64,000 nt of DNA from an uncultured Alloprevotella sp. (lineage in GTDB: Bacteria; Bacteroidota; Bacteroidia; Bacteroidales; Bacteroidaceae). A program made the position numbers and the translations under genes. The notes under the pieces are model-generated. The model did no database searches, was not told the DNA's origin, and saw only the letters and a program-made list of their open reading frames with translations. How positions within the stretch are numbered: position 1 is the stretch's first letter; the number at the start of each line of letters is the position of its first letter. Location: contig CALUOQ010000003.1 of assembly GCA_944322325.1 (NCBI GenBank), positions 124,001-188,000 on the forward strand, written 5' to 3'. This document shows, one piece after another, positions 17,388-25,991 of the stretch.

Positions 17388-19307
17388 TTACTTGAGCAAC
17401 ACTTTTGCCTGGGTTTCGGCGCCGTCGGTAATGACCTTGACGATGTACGTGCCGAGAGGATACTGGTCGAGTGCGATGCGCTTCGCGGTGGTTTTGGCGA
17501 TGAGCGCGCCGTCAGTCGAATAGATGTTTACGGCCTTGACCACGGCGTCGGTGACGATGTTGATGACATTGTTGTCCTGGTCGATGGTAACAAGGGCTTT
17601 GCTCTCGGAGGTGGCGTCGTCGATGCCGATGGGTACGTCGGAGGTTTTCGGCGTGAAGTAGGCAGTCAGCTGTGTGGAGTGGGTGACGGTGAAGGGATAT
17701 TCAGCGTCCAGCGATACGACGTCGTTGCCTTCGCGCCAGCAGACAAACTCCGAGTTGCCTTTGGCCGTGGCGGTAGCGCTGACCGATGCGCCGCTTTCGT
17801 ACGTGTCGGCGGCGGGGCTGATGGCCACGGAGCCGCGTTCTTCGGACGAGGTGCTTACGCTGACGGTGTAGCCGTCGACAGCGTCGACCGTGCTGATTAC
17901 GAGGTCCCAAGTCTGTCCGTTGACGTCGTCCTCGGCGCCGGTGAGTCCGTTGTCGGTCAGGCGGAAGCGCATACGGCTTTGTCCGGTTTTGGCGTCGGCC
18001 GGTACGTTGATGGTTGCGGTGAATTCGCGTGCGTTGCCGGTGAGCTCGGTGGCGGATTCAAAGACGCCGTCGCGGTTCCAGTCGAAGTAGACAAACATCT
18101 TGTCGTCCTCGGTCGGGTTGGTGCTTAGGGTGGCTGTGATGTCGAAGGACTTGCCGCGTGCCACGATGCCTTTGTTCTTGGTGTAGAGGCTGTACCATCC
18201 GCTGGGGCGTGTGTTGGGGCGGATGATGGCAGTGCCCAGACCGTTGAGGCTGCCTATGGGGTAGACGATGGGCTTGACGACGCCTTCGCCACTCATCGAC
18301 AGTTCGCGGATGTAGCTCTTGCCTTGTGTGCCGCAGGGCAGGTTGTAAATCTGGTGGCTCAGCTGGAAGTCGGTGCGCAGCGCGGCGAAGGTGAAGAGCG
18401 AGTCGCCGTCGACGGTGAGGGCCTGGCGGGCTTCGGTGCCTACCTCGGTGGGACGGAAGAGGTAGTAGGTGGCGCCGTCCTTGGTAGCTTCGAATACGTT
18501 CCAGCGCTGGGCCGCCTCGCTGTCGGCGGTCAAAGTATTGTCGGCGCTGAGGACTTGGTTGTTGGTGGAGGATACGATGAGGTAGCCGCCGCTGGCGTTC
18601 GATTCGCCGACAAAGTACCACGACTGTGTCTTCTCGCCCGAGGCTTCCTGAAGCTCGAGGCCGCCGGCGTCGGTGAGAGTGACGTTCTTACCTGTAGAGG
18701 CATTGATTGCGTAGCAGAGCTGCGCTTTCCCTACGCTGGTCGAAGAAACAAACGGGTGTACTTCGTAGGCATAGGGGGTCTCTTCGATGTTCCAGTACGA
18801 GTTGCCGCGGCCGGAGCCGCACATGTAGGCCACGACGAACGATCCGCCGCCACCGCGGTTGAGGCCAATGGTCTGGTCGCTGACTTGGTCAAACACGGTG
18901 TTGTCCGTGGAGCTCATATACCAATAGCCGTTGGTCGTGGCGCCGGCGGTGTTGTCTTGGCCAACGTAGAACTCGACAGGCTCAGTCCCGGTGGTGACGG
19001 GGGAGCTCTGCGCGATGTTAGTCGATTGGATGTACCTGCCTGTGGTCAGGTTGCGGATGTAGTAGCGATGCGCTTTGCCTGTGGGGATGAACTCCCAGAA
19101 GCAGCGAATCGTGGGGTCGTAACTGCTGACGGTGAGCGTACCGTCGAGCTCTTCCTGAATGCACGTCCCGTTTTGGGTGCACGTGCGAAGCGTGTAGCTT
19201 TTTCCGGCTTCCGGGAAAGCCGTGGAGGCCTCTTGTGCCGTGGCCGTCTCGCAGGGCACGAAGGGAAGGGCGGCTGCCATTACGCTCAGTAACGTTAGTT
19301 TTTTCAT
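17388..19307 (-). CDS. Secreted multidomain protein: lectin-like, GEVED and InlB-type repeat, T9SS-like C-terminus
   Basis: 639 residues with a signal peptide ending near CETATAQ. The first ~270 residues look like beta-trefoil or ricin-like carbohydrate-binding repeats (YYIRNLTTGRYIQS, QSWYFVGESNASGGYLIVSS). Residues about 395-470 match a GEVED domain (FVYFDWNRDGVFESATELTG, then RMRFRLTDNGLTGAEDDVNG). Next comes a divergent InlB B-repeat (SSEERGSVAISPAADTYESG, then FVCWREG). The final ~75 residues (AVNIYSTDGALIAKT, YPLGTYIVKVITDG, KVLLK) resemble the type A sorting domain of the type IX secretion system. No catalytic residues were recognised. It is likely a surface glycan-binding partner of the two sulfatases downstream, which is inference from position. 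Confidence 0.65.
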   Translation of the reverse strand: MKKLTLLSVMAAALPFVPCETATAQEASTAFPEAGKSYTLRTCTQNGTCIQEELDGTLTVSSYDPTIRCFWEFIPTGKAHRYYIRNLTTGRYIQSTNIAQSSPVTTGTEPVEFYVGQDNTAGATTNGYWYMSSTDNTVFDQVSDQTIGLNRGGGGSFVVAYMCGSGRGNSYWNIEETPYAYEVHPFVSSTSVGKAQLCYAINASTGKNVTLTDAGGLELQEASGEKTQSWYFVGESNASGGYLIVSSTNNQVLSADNTLTADSEAAQRWNVFEATKDGATYYLFRPTEVGTEARQALTVDGDSLFTFAALRTDFQLSHQIYNLPCGTQGKSYIRELSMSGEGVVKPIVYPIGSLNGLGTAIIRPNTRPSGWYSLYTKNKGIVARGKSFDITATLSTNPTEDDKMFVYFDWNRDGVFESATELTGNAREFTATINVPADAKTGQSRMRFRLTDNGLTGAEDDVNGQTWDLVISTVDAVDGYTVSVSTSSEERGSVAISPAADTYESGASVSATATAKGNSEFVCWREGNDVVSLDAEYPFTVTHSTQLTAYFTPKTSDVPIGIDDATSESKALVTIDQDNNVINIVTDAVVKAVNIYSTDGALIAKTTAKRIALDQYPLGTYIVKVITDGAETQAKVLLK

Positions 19308-19328
19308 GATAGAAATGTGTTTAGTAAA

Positions 19329-19814
19329 TTATGGCTTTGCCTTTACGATGAAGCGTTTCGTAACGGTCATCATGAAGCGGAAGATGGAGGCCGAGCAGCT
19401 TACGTTGCCGTCGGGGATGCTGGTCGAGAAGGTCGATCCGTCCGACTGGCCGGAGATATTATAGCTGGCTTCGAGGGTCAGGACGTAGTTCCCGGGATTT
19501 TCTATGACTAGGGTGTCTGTGGGGTTTTGCGGGCTCTGCGTGTAAACGACTATTGGGGTGTAGTGGTGTTCCACGTCGACGGTCTCACCGCCTTGGCTCA
19601 GGGTCCAGCTGTACGTGGTGCGGTCTACGAGCCGGGCCTGTCGCGACTGTATGGCCGTAGCGATGAGGGTGTCGCCGGCGTAGACGATGCTGTCGTTGAA
19701 CGTGACGTCGGAGAACAGCGGCGGGCTCGACGTGTAGTCCTCCTCCTCGCACGAGGTCAAGACGACGAGTGTTGTCATCAGGGCGAAGCCCAGTGTAAAG
19801 ATGTTTTTGTTCAT
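19329..19814 (-). CDS. Surface lipoprotein of unknown function
   Basis: 161 residues. The lipobox is LVVLTSC, with the lipidated Cys at 22, followed by EEED. Acidic residues directly after the Cys match the lipoprotein surface-export signal described in Bacteroidota. The body looks like an all-beta domain (YSWTLSQGGETVDVEHHYTP, NPGNYVLTLEASYNISGQ), similar in style to PKD or Ig-like folds. The gene lies 21 bases before the GEVED-type secreted protein on the same strand, so it probably starts the operon lipoprotein / GEVED protein / sulfatase / sulfatase. No specific family was recognised. Confidence 0.65.
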   Translation of the reverse strand: MNKNIFTLGFALMTTLVVLTSCEEEDYTSSPPLFSDVTFNDSIVYAGDTLIATAIQSRQARLVDRTTYSWTLSQGGETVDVEHHYTPIVVYTQSPQNPTDTLVIENPGNYVLTLEASYNISGQSDGSTFSTSIPDGNVSCSASIFRFMMTVTKRFIVKAKP

Positions 19815-19826
19815 ATCCAGTGGGGG

Positions 19827-21128
19827 TTAGGTGGTTTGTTCTTCTTCAGTGGGAACGCTGACCAGCAGCTTGTCCACGCGCTCACCGTCCATGTCGACGA
19901 CTTCGAAGTGCAGGTGGCGGTAGTCGAAAGTGTCGCCGGCCTTGGGCAGGCGTCCGATGAAGAACATCGCCATGCCGCCCAAGGTTGTGAAGCCCTTGTC
20001 GTCGATGTCCTTATAGTTGGTCACGTGGACTTCGTCCATAAAGTCGTCGAGGTTCATCGAGGCATCGATGAGCAGCGAGCCGTCGCCGCGGCGCACCACC
20101 TCGCTTTCCTCAGGTTCGTTCTCCTCGAGGATGTCGCCGAAGATGCTTTCCGTCAGGTCGTGCAGGGTGATGATACCCTCCGTGCCGCCGTATTCGTTGA
20201 CGATGACGGCAAACTTGGTCTTGTGCTTTTTGAAAAGTTCGACGACTTTTCTGGCGTAGAGTGTGTCCGGTATGAAGAGGGGTGGGCGGGCTATGCGCTT
20301 CAGGTCGAAGGGTTCGTTGCTGTTGAGTTGCAGGATGAGGTCCTTTACGGAGATAACGCCCACAACTTCATCCTTGTCGTCGTCGATGAGGGGGTATTTG
20401 CTGAATTTGTTCTCCTGTATGGTGAGCAGTACGGTCTCCTTGTCGTCGTTCGTGTCGATAGCCACGATGTCGGGGCGCGGGGTCATGAGCTCGTTGGCTT
20501 GCTTGTCCGAGAATCGGAACACGTCGCGCAGCATTTCGGTCTCGTGCTGGTCGATGACGCCCTGCTCCGAACTTTGGTGCAGGATGACCTTCAGGTCTTC
20601 CTGCGTCATGGGACGGTTGTCGCTGGCGCTGATGCCGAGGGCCCAGTTAACCAGACGCGTGGCGAGGCTTAGGATCCACACTACGGGGTAGGTGACCCAC
20701 TCGATGAAGCGCATGATGGGGTAAAACATCAGGGCCCAGCGTTCGGGCCGGCTAAGGGCAATGGATTTGGGCACCAGCTCGCCGATGATGATCGAAAGGA
20801 ACGTGATGAACACGATAGTCACCGTCATGGCAATCTTGCTGGCGTAGGGCTCGAGGCCCGGGATGGCTGCGACGACCGGGACGAAGTAACCGGCCAGCGT
20901 CATTCCACCGTAGGCACCCGAAACGATGCCGATGAGCGTGATGCCGACCTGTATGGTCGACAGGGTGCTTTCCGGTTCTTTCTGGGCGTCGATGAGCCGC
21001 CGGGCGTTCTTGCTGCCTTCGGTGGCTAAGGTTTCCAATCTCACTTTGCTTGCCGAGACGAAGGCCATTTCGTAAAGTGCGAAGAAGCCGTTCAGGAGTT
21101 GAAGCAGGAGAATGATGATAAATTCCAT
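19827..21128 (-). CDS. CNNM/CBS-domain membrane protein (hemolysin C, CorC family)
   Basis: 433 residues. The N-terminal ~190 residues form the CNNM membrane domain with several hydrophobic segments (1-20, about 60-80, 95-120 and 140-165) and the conserved NGFFALYEMAF start and GELVPKSIAL. Two CBS domains follow (about 205-325, with ELMTPRPDIVAIDT and KYPLIDDDKDEVVGVISVKD). The C-terminal CorC/HlyC domain is at about 345-425. Family members transport or sense divalent cations such as Mg2+; the older hemolysin label is misleading. It lies 22 bases after the threonylcarbamoyl-AMP synthase gene on the same strand. Confidence 0.88.
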   Translation of the reverse strand: MEFIIILLLQLLNGFFALYEMAFVSASKVRLETLATEGSKNARRLIDAQKEPESTLSTIQVGITLIGIVSGAYGGMTLAGYFVPVVAAIPGLEPYASKIAMTVTIVFITFLSIIIGELVPKSIALSRPERWALMFYPIMRFIEWVTYPVVWILSLATRLVNWALGISASDNRPMTQEDLKVILHQSSEQGVIDQHETEMLRDVFRFSDKQANELMTPRPDIVAIDTNDDKETVLLTIQENKFSKYPLIDDDKDEVVGVISVKDLILQLNSNEPFDLKRIARPPLFIPDTLYARKVVELFKKHKTKFAVIVNEYGGTEGIITLHDLTESIFGDILEENEPEESEVVRRGDGSLLIDASMNLDDFMDEVHVTNYKDIDDKGFTTLGGMAMFFIGRLPKAGDTFDYRHLHFEVVDMDGERVDKLLVSVPTEEEQTT

Positions 21129-21150
21129 ATATATAATTGTACAGATAAAA

Positions 21151-21768
21151 TTAGCTGATGAGTTCGCCTTTGCCTTGGCGCAGGATTTCGGGCTCGTCGT
21201 CCGTGCAGCGTACGACGGTCGACACGTCGAGCGTGCCGATGCCGCCGTCGATGACCAGGTCGACCATGTCGCCGAACGCCTCGTCGATGAGTTCGGGGTC
21301 GGTGGAGTATTCCGGTTCCATGTCGTCGGTCACGGGCAGGGTGGTAGTCATGATGGGTGCGTCCAGCTGCCGGGCTATCTCGCGCAGCAGCGGATGGTCG
21401 GGCATACGGATGCCCACTTCCTGTCCCTGTCGCGAGCGGAACACCTTGGGCAGGCGGCTCAGCCCCGGCAGAATGAAGGTGAACGGCCCCGGCAAGTTGC
21501 GCTTCATCAGCTTGAATACGGGCGTCGAGATGCGCGCGTATTCGCTGATGGAGCTGAGGTCGTAGCAGATGATGGACAGGTGGCTTTTGGCCGGGTCCAG
21601 CTTCTTGAGCTTGCAAATGCGTTCGACGGCGCGCTCCTTGAGCGCGTGACAGCCGATGGCGTACATCGTGTCCGTGGGGTAGATGACGATGCCCCCGTCG
21701 TTGAGGATGTCCACGACGCGCCGCATGTCGCGCGGGTTGTTGTCCTTGGCGTAGAGTTTCAGCAGCAT
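21151..21768 (-). CDS. Threonylcarbamoyl-AMP synthase (TsaC/Sua5/YrdC family)
   Basis: 205 residues from the ATG at 21768. A longer frame overlaps maf and has no family likeness. YrdC-fold motifs are visible: GGIVIYPTDTMYAIGCHA and KLKKLDPAKSHLSIIC near the N-terminus, then PGPFTFILPG and VGIRMPDHPLLREIA. These fit the enzyme that makes the threonylcarbamoyl-adenylate intermediate for t6A at position 37 of ANN-decoding tRNAs. The protein is of the short type, without a Sua5 C-terminal domain. The start codon is 5 bases past the stop of maf, so they are co-transcribed. Confidence 0.88.
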   Translation of the reverse strand: MLLKLYAKDNNPRDMRRVVDILNDGGIVIYPTDTMYAIGCHALKERAVERICKLKKLDPAKSHLSIICYDLSSISEYARISTPVFKLMKRNLPGPFTFILPGLSRLPKVFRSRQGQEVGIRMPDHPLLREIARQLDAPIMTTTLPVTDDMEPEYSTDPELIDEAFGDMVDLVIDGGIGTLDVSTVVRCTDDEPEILRQGKGELIS

Positions 21769-21773
21769 GGGCG

Positions 21774-22355
21774 TCAGAAGTTTTTCAGTGCGGTGTAAAG
21801 CCGTTGCACCGGCAGGCCCATCACGTTGAAGTAGCTGCCGCGCAGCTCTTCGACCGCGACCATGCCAATCCACTCCTGGATGCCATAGGCGCCGGCCTTG
21901 TCGAAAGGCAGGTAGTTGTCCACGTAGTAGTCTATCTCCTCGTCGTTCAGCTCGGCGAACTTGACGTGGCTGGTGGCGGCGAAGGTCTCCATGCGGTCGG
22001 CGGTCATGAGGGTCACACCGGTGGTCACCTGATGGATGCGCCCGGACAGGCTGTGCAGCATGGCGCGGGCCGCGTTGGCGTCGGCAGGTTTGCCCAGCAC
22101 TTCGCCGTCGAGCAGCACGACCGTATCGGCCGCGATGAGCAGTTCGTCGGGAGCCATCGAGCGACGGTAGGCTTCGGCTTTCTTGCGCGAGATGTAGCGG
22201 GGTATGTCCTCCTCGCGCAGGGATTCGGGGTAGCTTTCGTCCAAGCCGAAGAGCGTGCGTACCTTGAAGTTCAGTCCAAGGTTTTTCAGCAGCTCCCGCC
22301 GGCGGGGCGAGGCGCTTACCAGTACGATGTGGTATTTCTTCAGGTTGTCTAACAT
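21774..22355 (-). CDS. maf: Maf-type nucleoside triphosphate pyrophosphatase
   Basis: 193 residues, the normal length. The N-terminal VLVSASPRRRELLKNLGL is the Maf signature, followed by ISRKKAEAY and LIAADTVVLLDGEVLGKP with the catalytic Asp. DKAGAYGIQEW is also conserved. The family hydrolyses dTTP, UTP and some modified nucleotides to monophosphates, preventing misincorporation. It lies 45 bases after kdsC in the same direction. Confidence 0.92.
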   Translation of the reverse strand: MLDNLKKYHIVLVSASPRRRELLKNLGLNFKVRTLFGLDESYPESLREEDIPRYISRKKAEAYRRSMAPDELLIAADTVVLLDGEVLGKPADANAARAMLHSLSGRIHQVTTGVTLMTADRMETFAATSHVKFAELNDEEIDYYVDNYLPFDKAGAYGIQEWIGMVAVEELRGSYFNVMGLPVQRLYTALKNF

Positions 22356-22400
22356 GTCTGTTTCTGTTTTATGGGTGGCCGATGGCGGGGGGCGGCGGGC

Positions 22401-22919
22401 TTACCAGCCGAAGGCGTGGCGGTCCGACATCCACAGGCCCTGAGCGCGCAATACCTGTTCGACGACGTCGCGCACGCAGCCTTGGCCGCCGGCGTATTGG
22501 CTGACGTAGCGCGCCAGCGCGCGTATCTCGGGCGCGGCGTCAGCGGGGGCGCAGGGGCAGCCGCAGCGCTGCATCACCTCGTAGTCGGGTATGTCGTCAC
22601 CCATGTAGAGCACCTCGTCGTCGCTGAGGTTGTGGCTGGCGGTCCATTTGTCGTAGGTGGTGATTTTCACGGCGCAGCCCAGGAATACGTCCTCGATGCC
22701 CAGTCCCTCGTAGCGCTGCCGCACGGCTTCTGTCCGGCCGCCGGTGATGATGGCCAGGTGCAGGCCGCGTTTCACGGCGAGCTGCAAGGCATATCCGTCC
22801 TTGATGTTGGCCGTGCGTTGCGGTTCGCCGCTGGGATGCAGGGTGATGGTATTGGCGCTCAGCACGCCGTCCACGTCGAACGCAAGGGCTTTTATGCGGG
22901 TCAGGTCGTAGTCAATCAT
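22401..22919 (-). CDS. kdsC: KDO 8-phosphate phosphatase (HAD family, KdsC type)
   Basis: 172 residues, the size of the cap-less KdsC phosphatases. HAD motif I is [10 protein letters not shown], with the nucleophile Asp and the acid/base Asp two residues on. Motif II is in IITGG and motif IV is [12 protein letters not shown]. KdsC removes phosphate from KDO 8-phosphate to give KDO for lipid A-core synthesis. The start overlaps the end of the DUF2520 gene by 8 bases. Related C0-type HAD phosphatases act on other sugar acids, so the substrate is inferred from family. Confidence 0.85.
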   Translation of the reverse strand: MIDYDLTRIKALAFDVDGVLSANTITLHPSGEPQRTANIKDGYALQLAVKRGLHLAIITGGRTEAVRQRYEGLGIEDVFLGCAVKITTYDKWTASHNLSDDEVLYMGDDIPDYEVMQRCGCPCAPADAAPEIRALARYVSQYAGGQGCVRDVVEQVLRAQGLWMSDRHAFGW

Positions 22920-23691
22920 TTTGTCGGGCGTATTGGTGAATGCTTTGGCTCATCGCCGCATAGAGCTGCCGCAGTTCCGGCCGGTCGGCCAGCAGGTCCA
23001 GCTGGCGGTTGATGACCTCCCGGTCGTAACGCACAGCGGGCCCCGTCTGCGCTTCGCGCGGGGCGAGGTCGTGCACTTTTGCGGCCGTCTCGTCGATGAG
23101 CGGCAGCAGCAGGTCGAAAGGCAGCCCCTCGCGCTCCAGCAGGCGCGCGGCCAGGTCGTAGCAGTGGTTGGCGAAGTTGCAGGCCAGTACGGCGGCCAAA
23201 TGCAGGTAGCGCCGCCGCTCCGAGGGGAGGGCGACGACGCGGTCGCTCAGCGTGCGGGCCAGCGCCGTGAGCGTCTCGAGCTGCGGGGCGCCGTTGGCTT
23301 CGACAAAGCAGGGAACGCGGCGGAAGTCCACCGCACGGGCTTTCGAGAAAGTCTGTAGGGGATAGAGCACGCCGTAGCGGTCGGCGTGTCCGGCAAAGAC
23401 GTCCATCGGGACGCTGCCGGCCGTGTGTAGGCAGAAGGTATCGGGGTGGAGCGCCGTCCAGCGCTTGGCGAGCGCGGGTAAGGCGTCGTCCTTGACGGCG
23501 AAAATGCACCACTCGCCGGGAGTGAGCCGGTCGAGACAATCGGTGCCGGGACATCCCAAATGTCCGGCAAGTCGGTCGGCCGATGCGGCCGTCCGGCTGT
23601 AGACACCGGTCACCCGGTGTCCGTTCGCGACGAGAGCAGCGCCCAGATGAGTCGCCACGTTGCCCGCTCCGAGCAGGGCGACGGAACTCAT
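22912..23691 (-). CDS. Rossmann-fold and DUF2520 domain protein
   Basis: 259 residues from the ATG at 23691. The start [20 protein letters not shown] contains a dinucleotide-binding GxGxxA-type loop, and the C-terminal half ([40 protein letters not shown]) matches DUF2520. The layout resembles 6-phosphogluconate dehydrogenase-like or F420-dependent oxidoreductases. The substrate is unknown. It overlaps the nitroreductase stop by 4 bases (ATGA) and kdsC by 8 bases, so translation is coupled along the cluster. Confidence 0.8.
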   Translation of the reverse strand: MSSVALLGAGNVATHLGAALVANGHRVTGVYSRTAASADRLAGHLGCPGTDCLDRLTPGEWCIFAVKDDALPALAKRWTALHPDTFCLHTAGSVPMDVFAGHADRYGVLYPLQTFSKARAVDFRRVPCFVEANGAPQLETLTALARTLSDRVVALPSERRRYLHLAAVLACNFANHCYDLAARLLEREGLPFDLLLPLIDETAAKVHDLAPREAQTGPAVRYDREVINRQLDLLADRPELRQLYAAMSQSIHQYARQND

Positions 23692-24239
23692 CGGACGCCT
23701 TTGTCTTCGTGGCGGTATCCGTTCAGATGTATCTTCTCCCAAAGCAGTTTTTCGTCGTTTTGCGATTTGCGTTCAGCCGCCTTGTGACCAACGGCTACGA
23801 TGGCCAGCGGGGCGCATTCGGCGGGCAGGTTCAGGATGTCGCGCACGATGTCGGCCGACGGAGTTCCGTCGTCCTGCGTGCGCCCGTTCACCTGTACCCA
23901 ACAGGCGCCGAGCCCCATGTCCTCGGCTTGCAGCAGCAACATCGTCGCGGCTACGGAGGCGTCCTCCACCCACGCTTCGGTGCGCGTCGTGTCGGCGGCG
24001 ACCACCACGGCGAGCGGCGCTCCGGCTACCAGTTCGGCGCCCGCGGGCTTGCACTCCGACAGCTCGTGGAGCAGCACCGGATCGTCCACGAGTACGAACT
24101 CCCAAGGCCGGCTCCCCTTTGACGACGGCGCGAACAGGGCGGCTTTCATCAGCTCGACAACCTGGTCCTCCGTGAGCTTTTCGGGGGTGAATTTGCGTAT
24201 GCTGCGCCGGCGGCGCGCCAGTTCGGTGAAGTTTTGCAT
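23688..24239 (-). CDS. Nitroreductase-family flavoprotein
   Basis: 183 residues. The N-terminal RRRRSIRKFTPEKLTEDQV is the FMN-phosphate-binding start of nitroreductases, followed by APSSKGSRPWEFVLVDD and the segment GLGACWVQVNG. Members reduce nitro compounds, quinones or flavins with NAD(P)H; the natural substrate here is unknown. It appears to be the first gene of the five-gene cluster reading into DUF2520, kdsC, maf and tsaC, with its own promoter upstream. Confidence 0.88.
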   Translation of the reverse strand: MQNFTELARRRRSIRKFTPEKLTEDQVVELMKAALFAPSSKGSRPWEFVLVDDPVLLHELSECKPAGAELVAGAPLAVVVAADTTRTEAWVEDASVAATMLLLQAEDMGLGACWVQVNGRTQDDGTPSADIVRDILNLPAECAPLAIVAVGHKAAERKSQNDEKLLWEKIHLNGYRHEDKGVR

Positions 24240-24263
24240 CCTTAGTCGTAACGATTAGCGCAG

Positions 24264-24271
24264 CAAACTTA
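24264..24271 (-). promoter_or_regulatory. Promoter -7 box (TAAGTTTG) for the nitroreductase cluster
   Basis: Minus-strand TAnnTTTG lies 25 bases upstream of the start at 24239, in the divergent gap 24240-24626. This gap also holds palindromic element B and the promoter of the opposite gene. Confidence 0.6.
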
Positions 24272-24374
24272 CGAATTAAATATGACACACGCAAGGCCCG
24301 CGGGCGGAAATGCGCGGCGTACTGCCCCGTCCGTTTTTCCGCCCGACTCACCCGGAAAGGGCGTGACGGCAGCG

Positions 24375-24470
24375 GTTTTCACGATCGCAATGACAGGCGA
24401 AAACAAGTACTACGATAGAAATTTCTGGCGCAGCGACAGGCGAAACGGGGACTACGTTCGTTTTTCCCGG
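24375..24470. repeat. Composite palindromic element B (decayed copy)
   Basis: Modules seen in the other copies occur here in a row: AAACAAGTACTACGATAG (24401-24418), AGAAATTTCT (24417-24426), GCAGCGACAG (24430-24439) and ACGGGGACTAC (24445-24455). The long matching arms are missing, and only short stems such as GTTTTC with GAAAAC can form. It lies between divergent genes, about 157 bases from the downstream start codon. Confidence 0.6.
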
Positions 24471-24588
24471 GGCGGCGTTTGTCTGTTTCAGGGTGGCGGA
24501 AGCAGGTCCGTAGGGTCGGAAGGGCCGTTTGGCGGGCGGTTGGTGTCGATTTTGGGGCCTTAAATTTCGCACGCTTCGAAATGTTTGT

Positions 24589-24596
24589 TACTTTTG
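24589..24596 (+). promoter_or_regulatory. Promoter -7 box (TACTTTTG) for the bifunctional-nuclease gene
   Basis: The box lies 31 bases ahead of the GTG at 24627. Because it overlaps the ATG at 24585, that ATG cannot be the normal start. Confidence 0.6.
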
Positions 24597-24626
24597 CAAG
24601 ACAGTTTAGACTCATCAATCGCGGTC

Positions 24627-25172
24627 GTGGACAAAATAGAGTTGACAGTACAGGAGATTTCGCGGGGCATGACGTTTCGCGGCATCTACATTCTGCTTTT
24701 GCAGGAGAAGGACGGTCGTCGCAAGCTGCCCATCATGTTGGGCATGGCCGACGCCCATGCGCTCCTGCGCAAGATTCACCCTGAAGCCACGGGCGGCGGA
24801 CGCGACGTGACGGACCTGGCCAAGGACGTGACGGACCTCTACGGCATACGGGCCGAGGAGGTGTTCATCTGCTACCTGCAGCGGGGCGAGTTTATGGCTT
24901 ACCTGTTCTTCAGCCAGGGCGACACCGTGCGCCACACCGTGGCGCGGGCCGCCGACGCCATCCTCATGGCGCTTACCTACGGTTGTCCCATCTACATCCG
25001 TTCGCAGCTGTTCGAACAACAGTATGTGCGCGAGCTGGGCGAAGGCGTCGTCTCGTTCCCCATCAATGCCCTGAGCCTTGAACTGCTCGAGGACGTCCTG
25101 CGCACTGCGGTGGAGAACGAAAATTACGAGCTTGCCTCGCAAATCCGTGACGAAATCAAGCGCCGCCGATGA
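24627..25172 (+). CDS. Bifunctional-nuclease-domain protein with UvrB/UvrC motif
   Basis: 181 residues if GTG at 24627 is the start; this gives the family-like beginning (M)DKIELTVQEISRG, while the in-frame ATG at 24585 sits in the promoter. The main part (GIYILLLQEKDGRRKLPIML, AHALLRKIHP, ADAILMALTYGCPIYIRSQL) matches the bifunctional nuclease (DUF151) fold known from Arabidopsis BFN and archaeal homologs. The C-terminal ~30 residues (NENYELASQIRDEIKRRR) are a UvrB/UvrC helix-hairpin motif. The biochemical role in Bacteroidota is not established. Its stop overlaps the start of rsmE by 4 bases (ATGA). Confidence 0.82.
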   Translation: MDKIELTVQEISRGMTFRGIYILLLQEKDGRRKLPIMLGMADAHALLRKIHPEATGGGRDVTDLAKDVTDLYGIRAEEVFICYLQRGEFMAYLFFSQGDTVRHTVARAADAILMALTYGCPIYIRSQLFEQQYVRELGEGVVSFPINALSLELLEDVLRTAVENENYELASQIRDEIKRRR

Positions 25173-25912
25173 AGGAAGTCCGTTATTTCTATGCCCCCGA
25201 CCTTGCCTCCACGGGCGAGCTTCCGCCCGACGAGGCCGCTCACGCCGTGCGCGTACTCCGCCTGAAGGAGAGCGACGAACTGCTGGTCACCGATGGGCGG
25301 GGCGGACTGTTCCGCTGCCATATCACGCTGGCCTCGGCCAAGTGCTGCGCCGTGCAGGTGGACGAGGCGCTCCCTGCCGTCAAGGGTTGGCCCGGGCAGG
25401 TGTGTCTGGCCGTGGCTCCGACGAAGCACATGGACCGCTTGGAGTGGCTCGTCGAGAAGGCTACCGAGATAGGCGTGGACGCCCTCTCGCTTCTGCTGTG
25501 CGACTTTTCGGAACGCCGCGTGGTGAAGACCGAGCGGCTGGAGAAAATCATGGTCGCCGCCATGAAGCAGAGCCACAAGGCTTGGCTACCGCGCCTCGAC
25601 GCGCCGCGGTCCTTCCGCGACTTTGTGGCGTCTGCCACCGAAAGCCGGCGTTTCATCGCCCACTGCTACGACCCGGCCGATGTGGGCGAGGGCGGCGAGA
25701 CGAAGCCGTTTCTGCTGACGGCCCTCGGCGAAGGCAGTGACAGCCTGGTCTGCGTGGGGCCGGAGGGCGACTTCAGTCTCGATGAGGTGCGCTGGGCCGT
25801 GTGCCACGGGTTTGTTCCCGTCAGCCTGGGACAGAGCCGGCTTCGCACCGAGACAGCGGGCGTCGTGGCGGCCCACCTGATGCAACTGGCCCAGAACGGC
25901 CTGCGCGGCTGA
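25169..25912 (+). CDS. rsmE: 16S rRNA m3U1498 methyltransferase
   Basis: 247 residues, normal for RsmE. It begins with the PUA-like domain (HAVRVLRLKESDELLVTDGR). The SPOUT methyltransferase domain follows with KATEIGVDAL, MKQSHKAWLP, GPEGDFSLDEV and SLGQSRLRTETAGVVAAHL, the deep-knot SAM-binding segments. The enzyme methylates N3 of U1498 in helix 44 of 16S rRNA. Its start is coupled to the upstream gene. The 79 bases that follow contain no clear terminator. Confidence 0.93.
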   Translation: MKEVRYFYAPDLASTGELPPDEAAHAVRVLRLKESDELLVTDGRGGLFRCHITLASAKCCAVQVDEALPAVKGWPGQVCLAVAPTKHMDRLEWLVEKATEIGVDALSLLLCDFSERRVVKTERLEKIMVAAMKQSHKAWLPRLDAPRSFRDFVASATESRRFIAHCYDPADVGEGGETKPFLLTALGEGSDSLVCVGPEGDFSLDEVRWAVCHGFVPVSLGQSRLRTETAGVVAAHLMQLAQNGLRG

Positions 25913-25991
25913 ACCGTAGCCGTCCTGACGCGTGCAGCGGCGCCGAAGCCTTCTTTTACTACACTATACAGCTTAAGCAAAGACCACCTAT

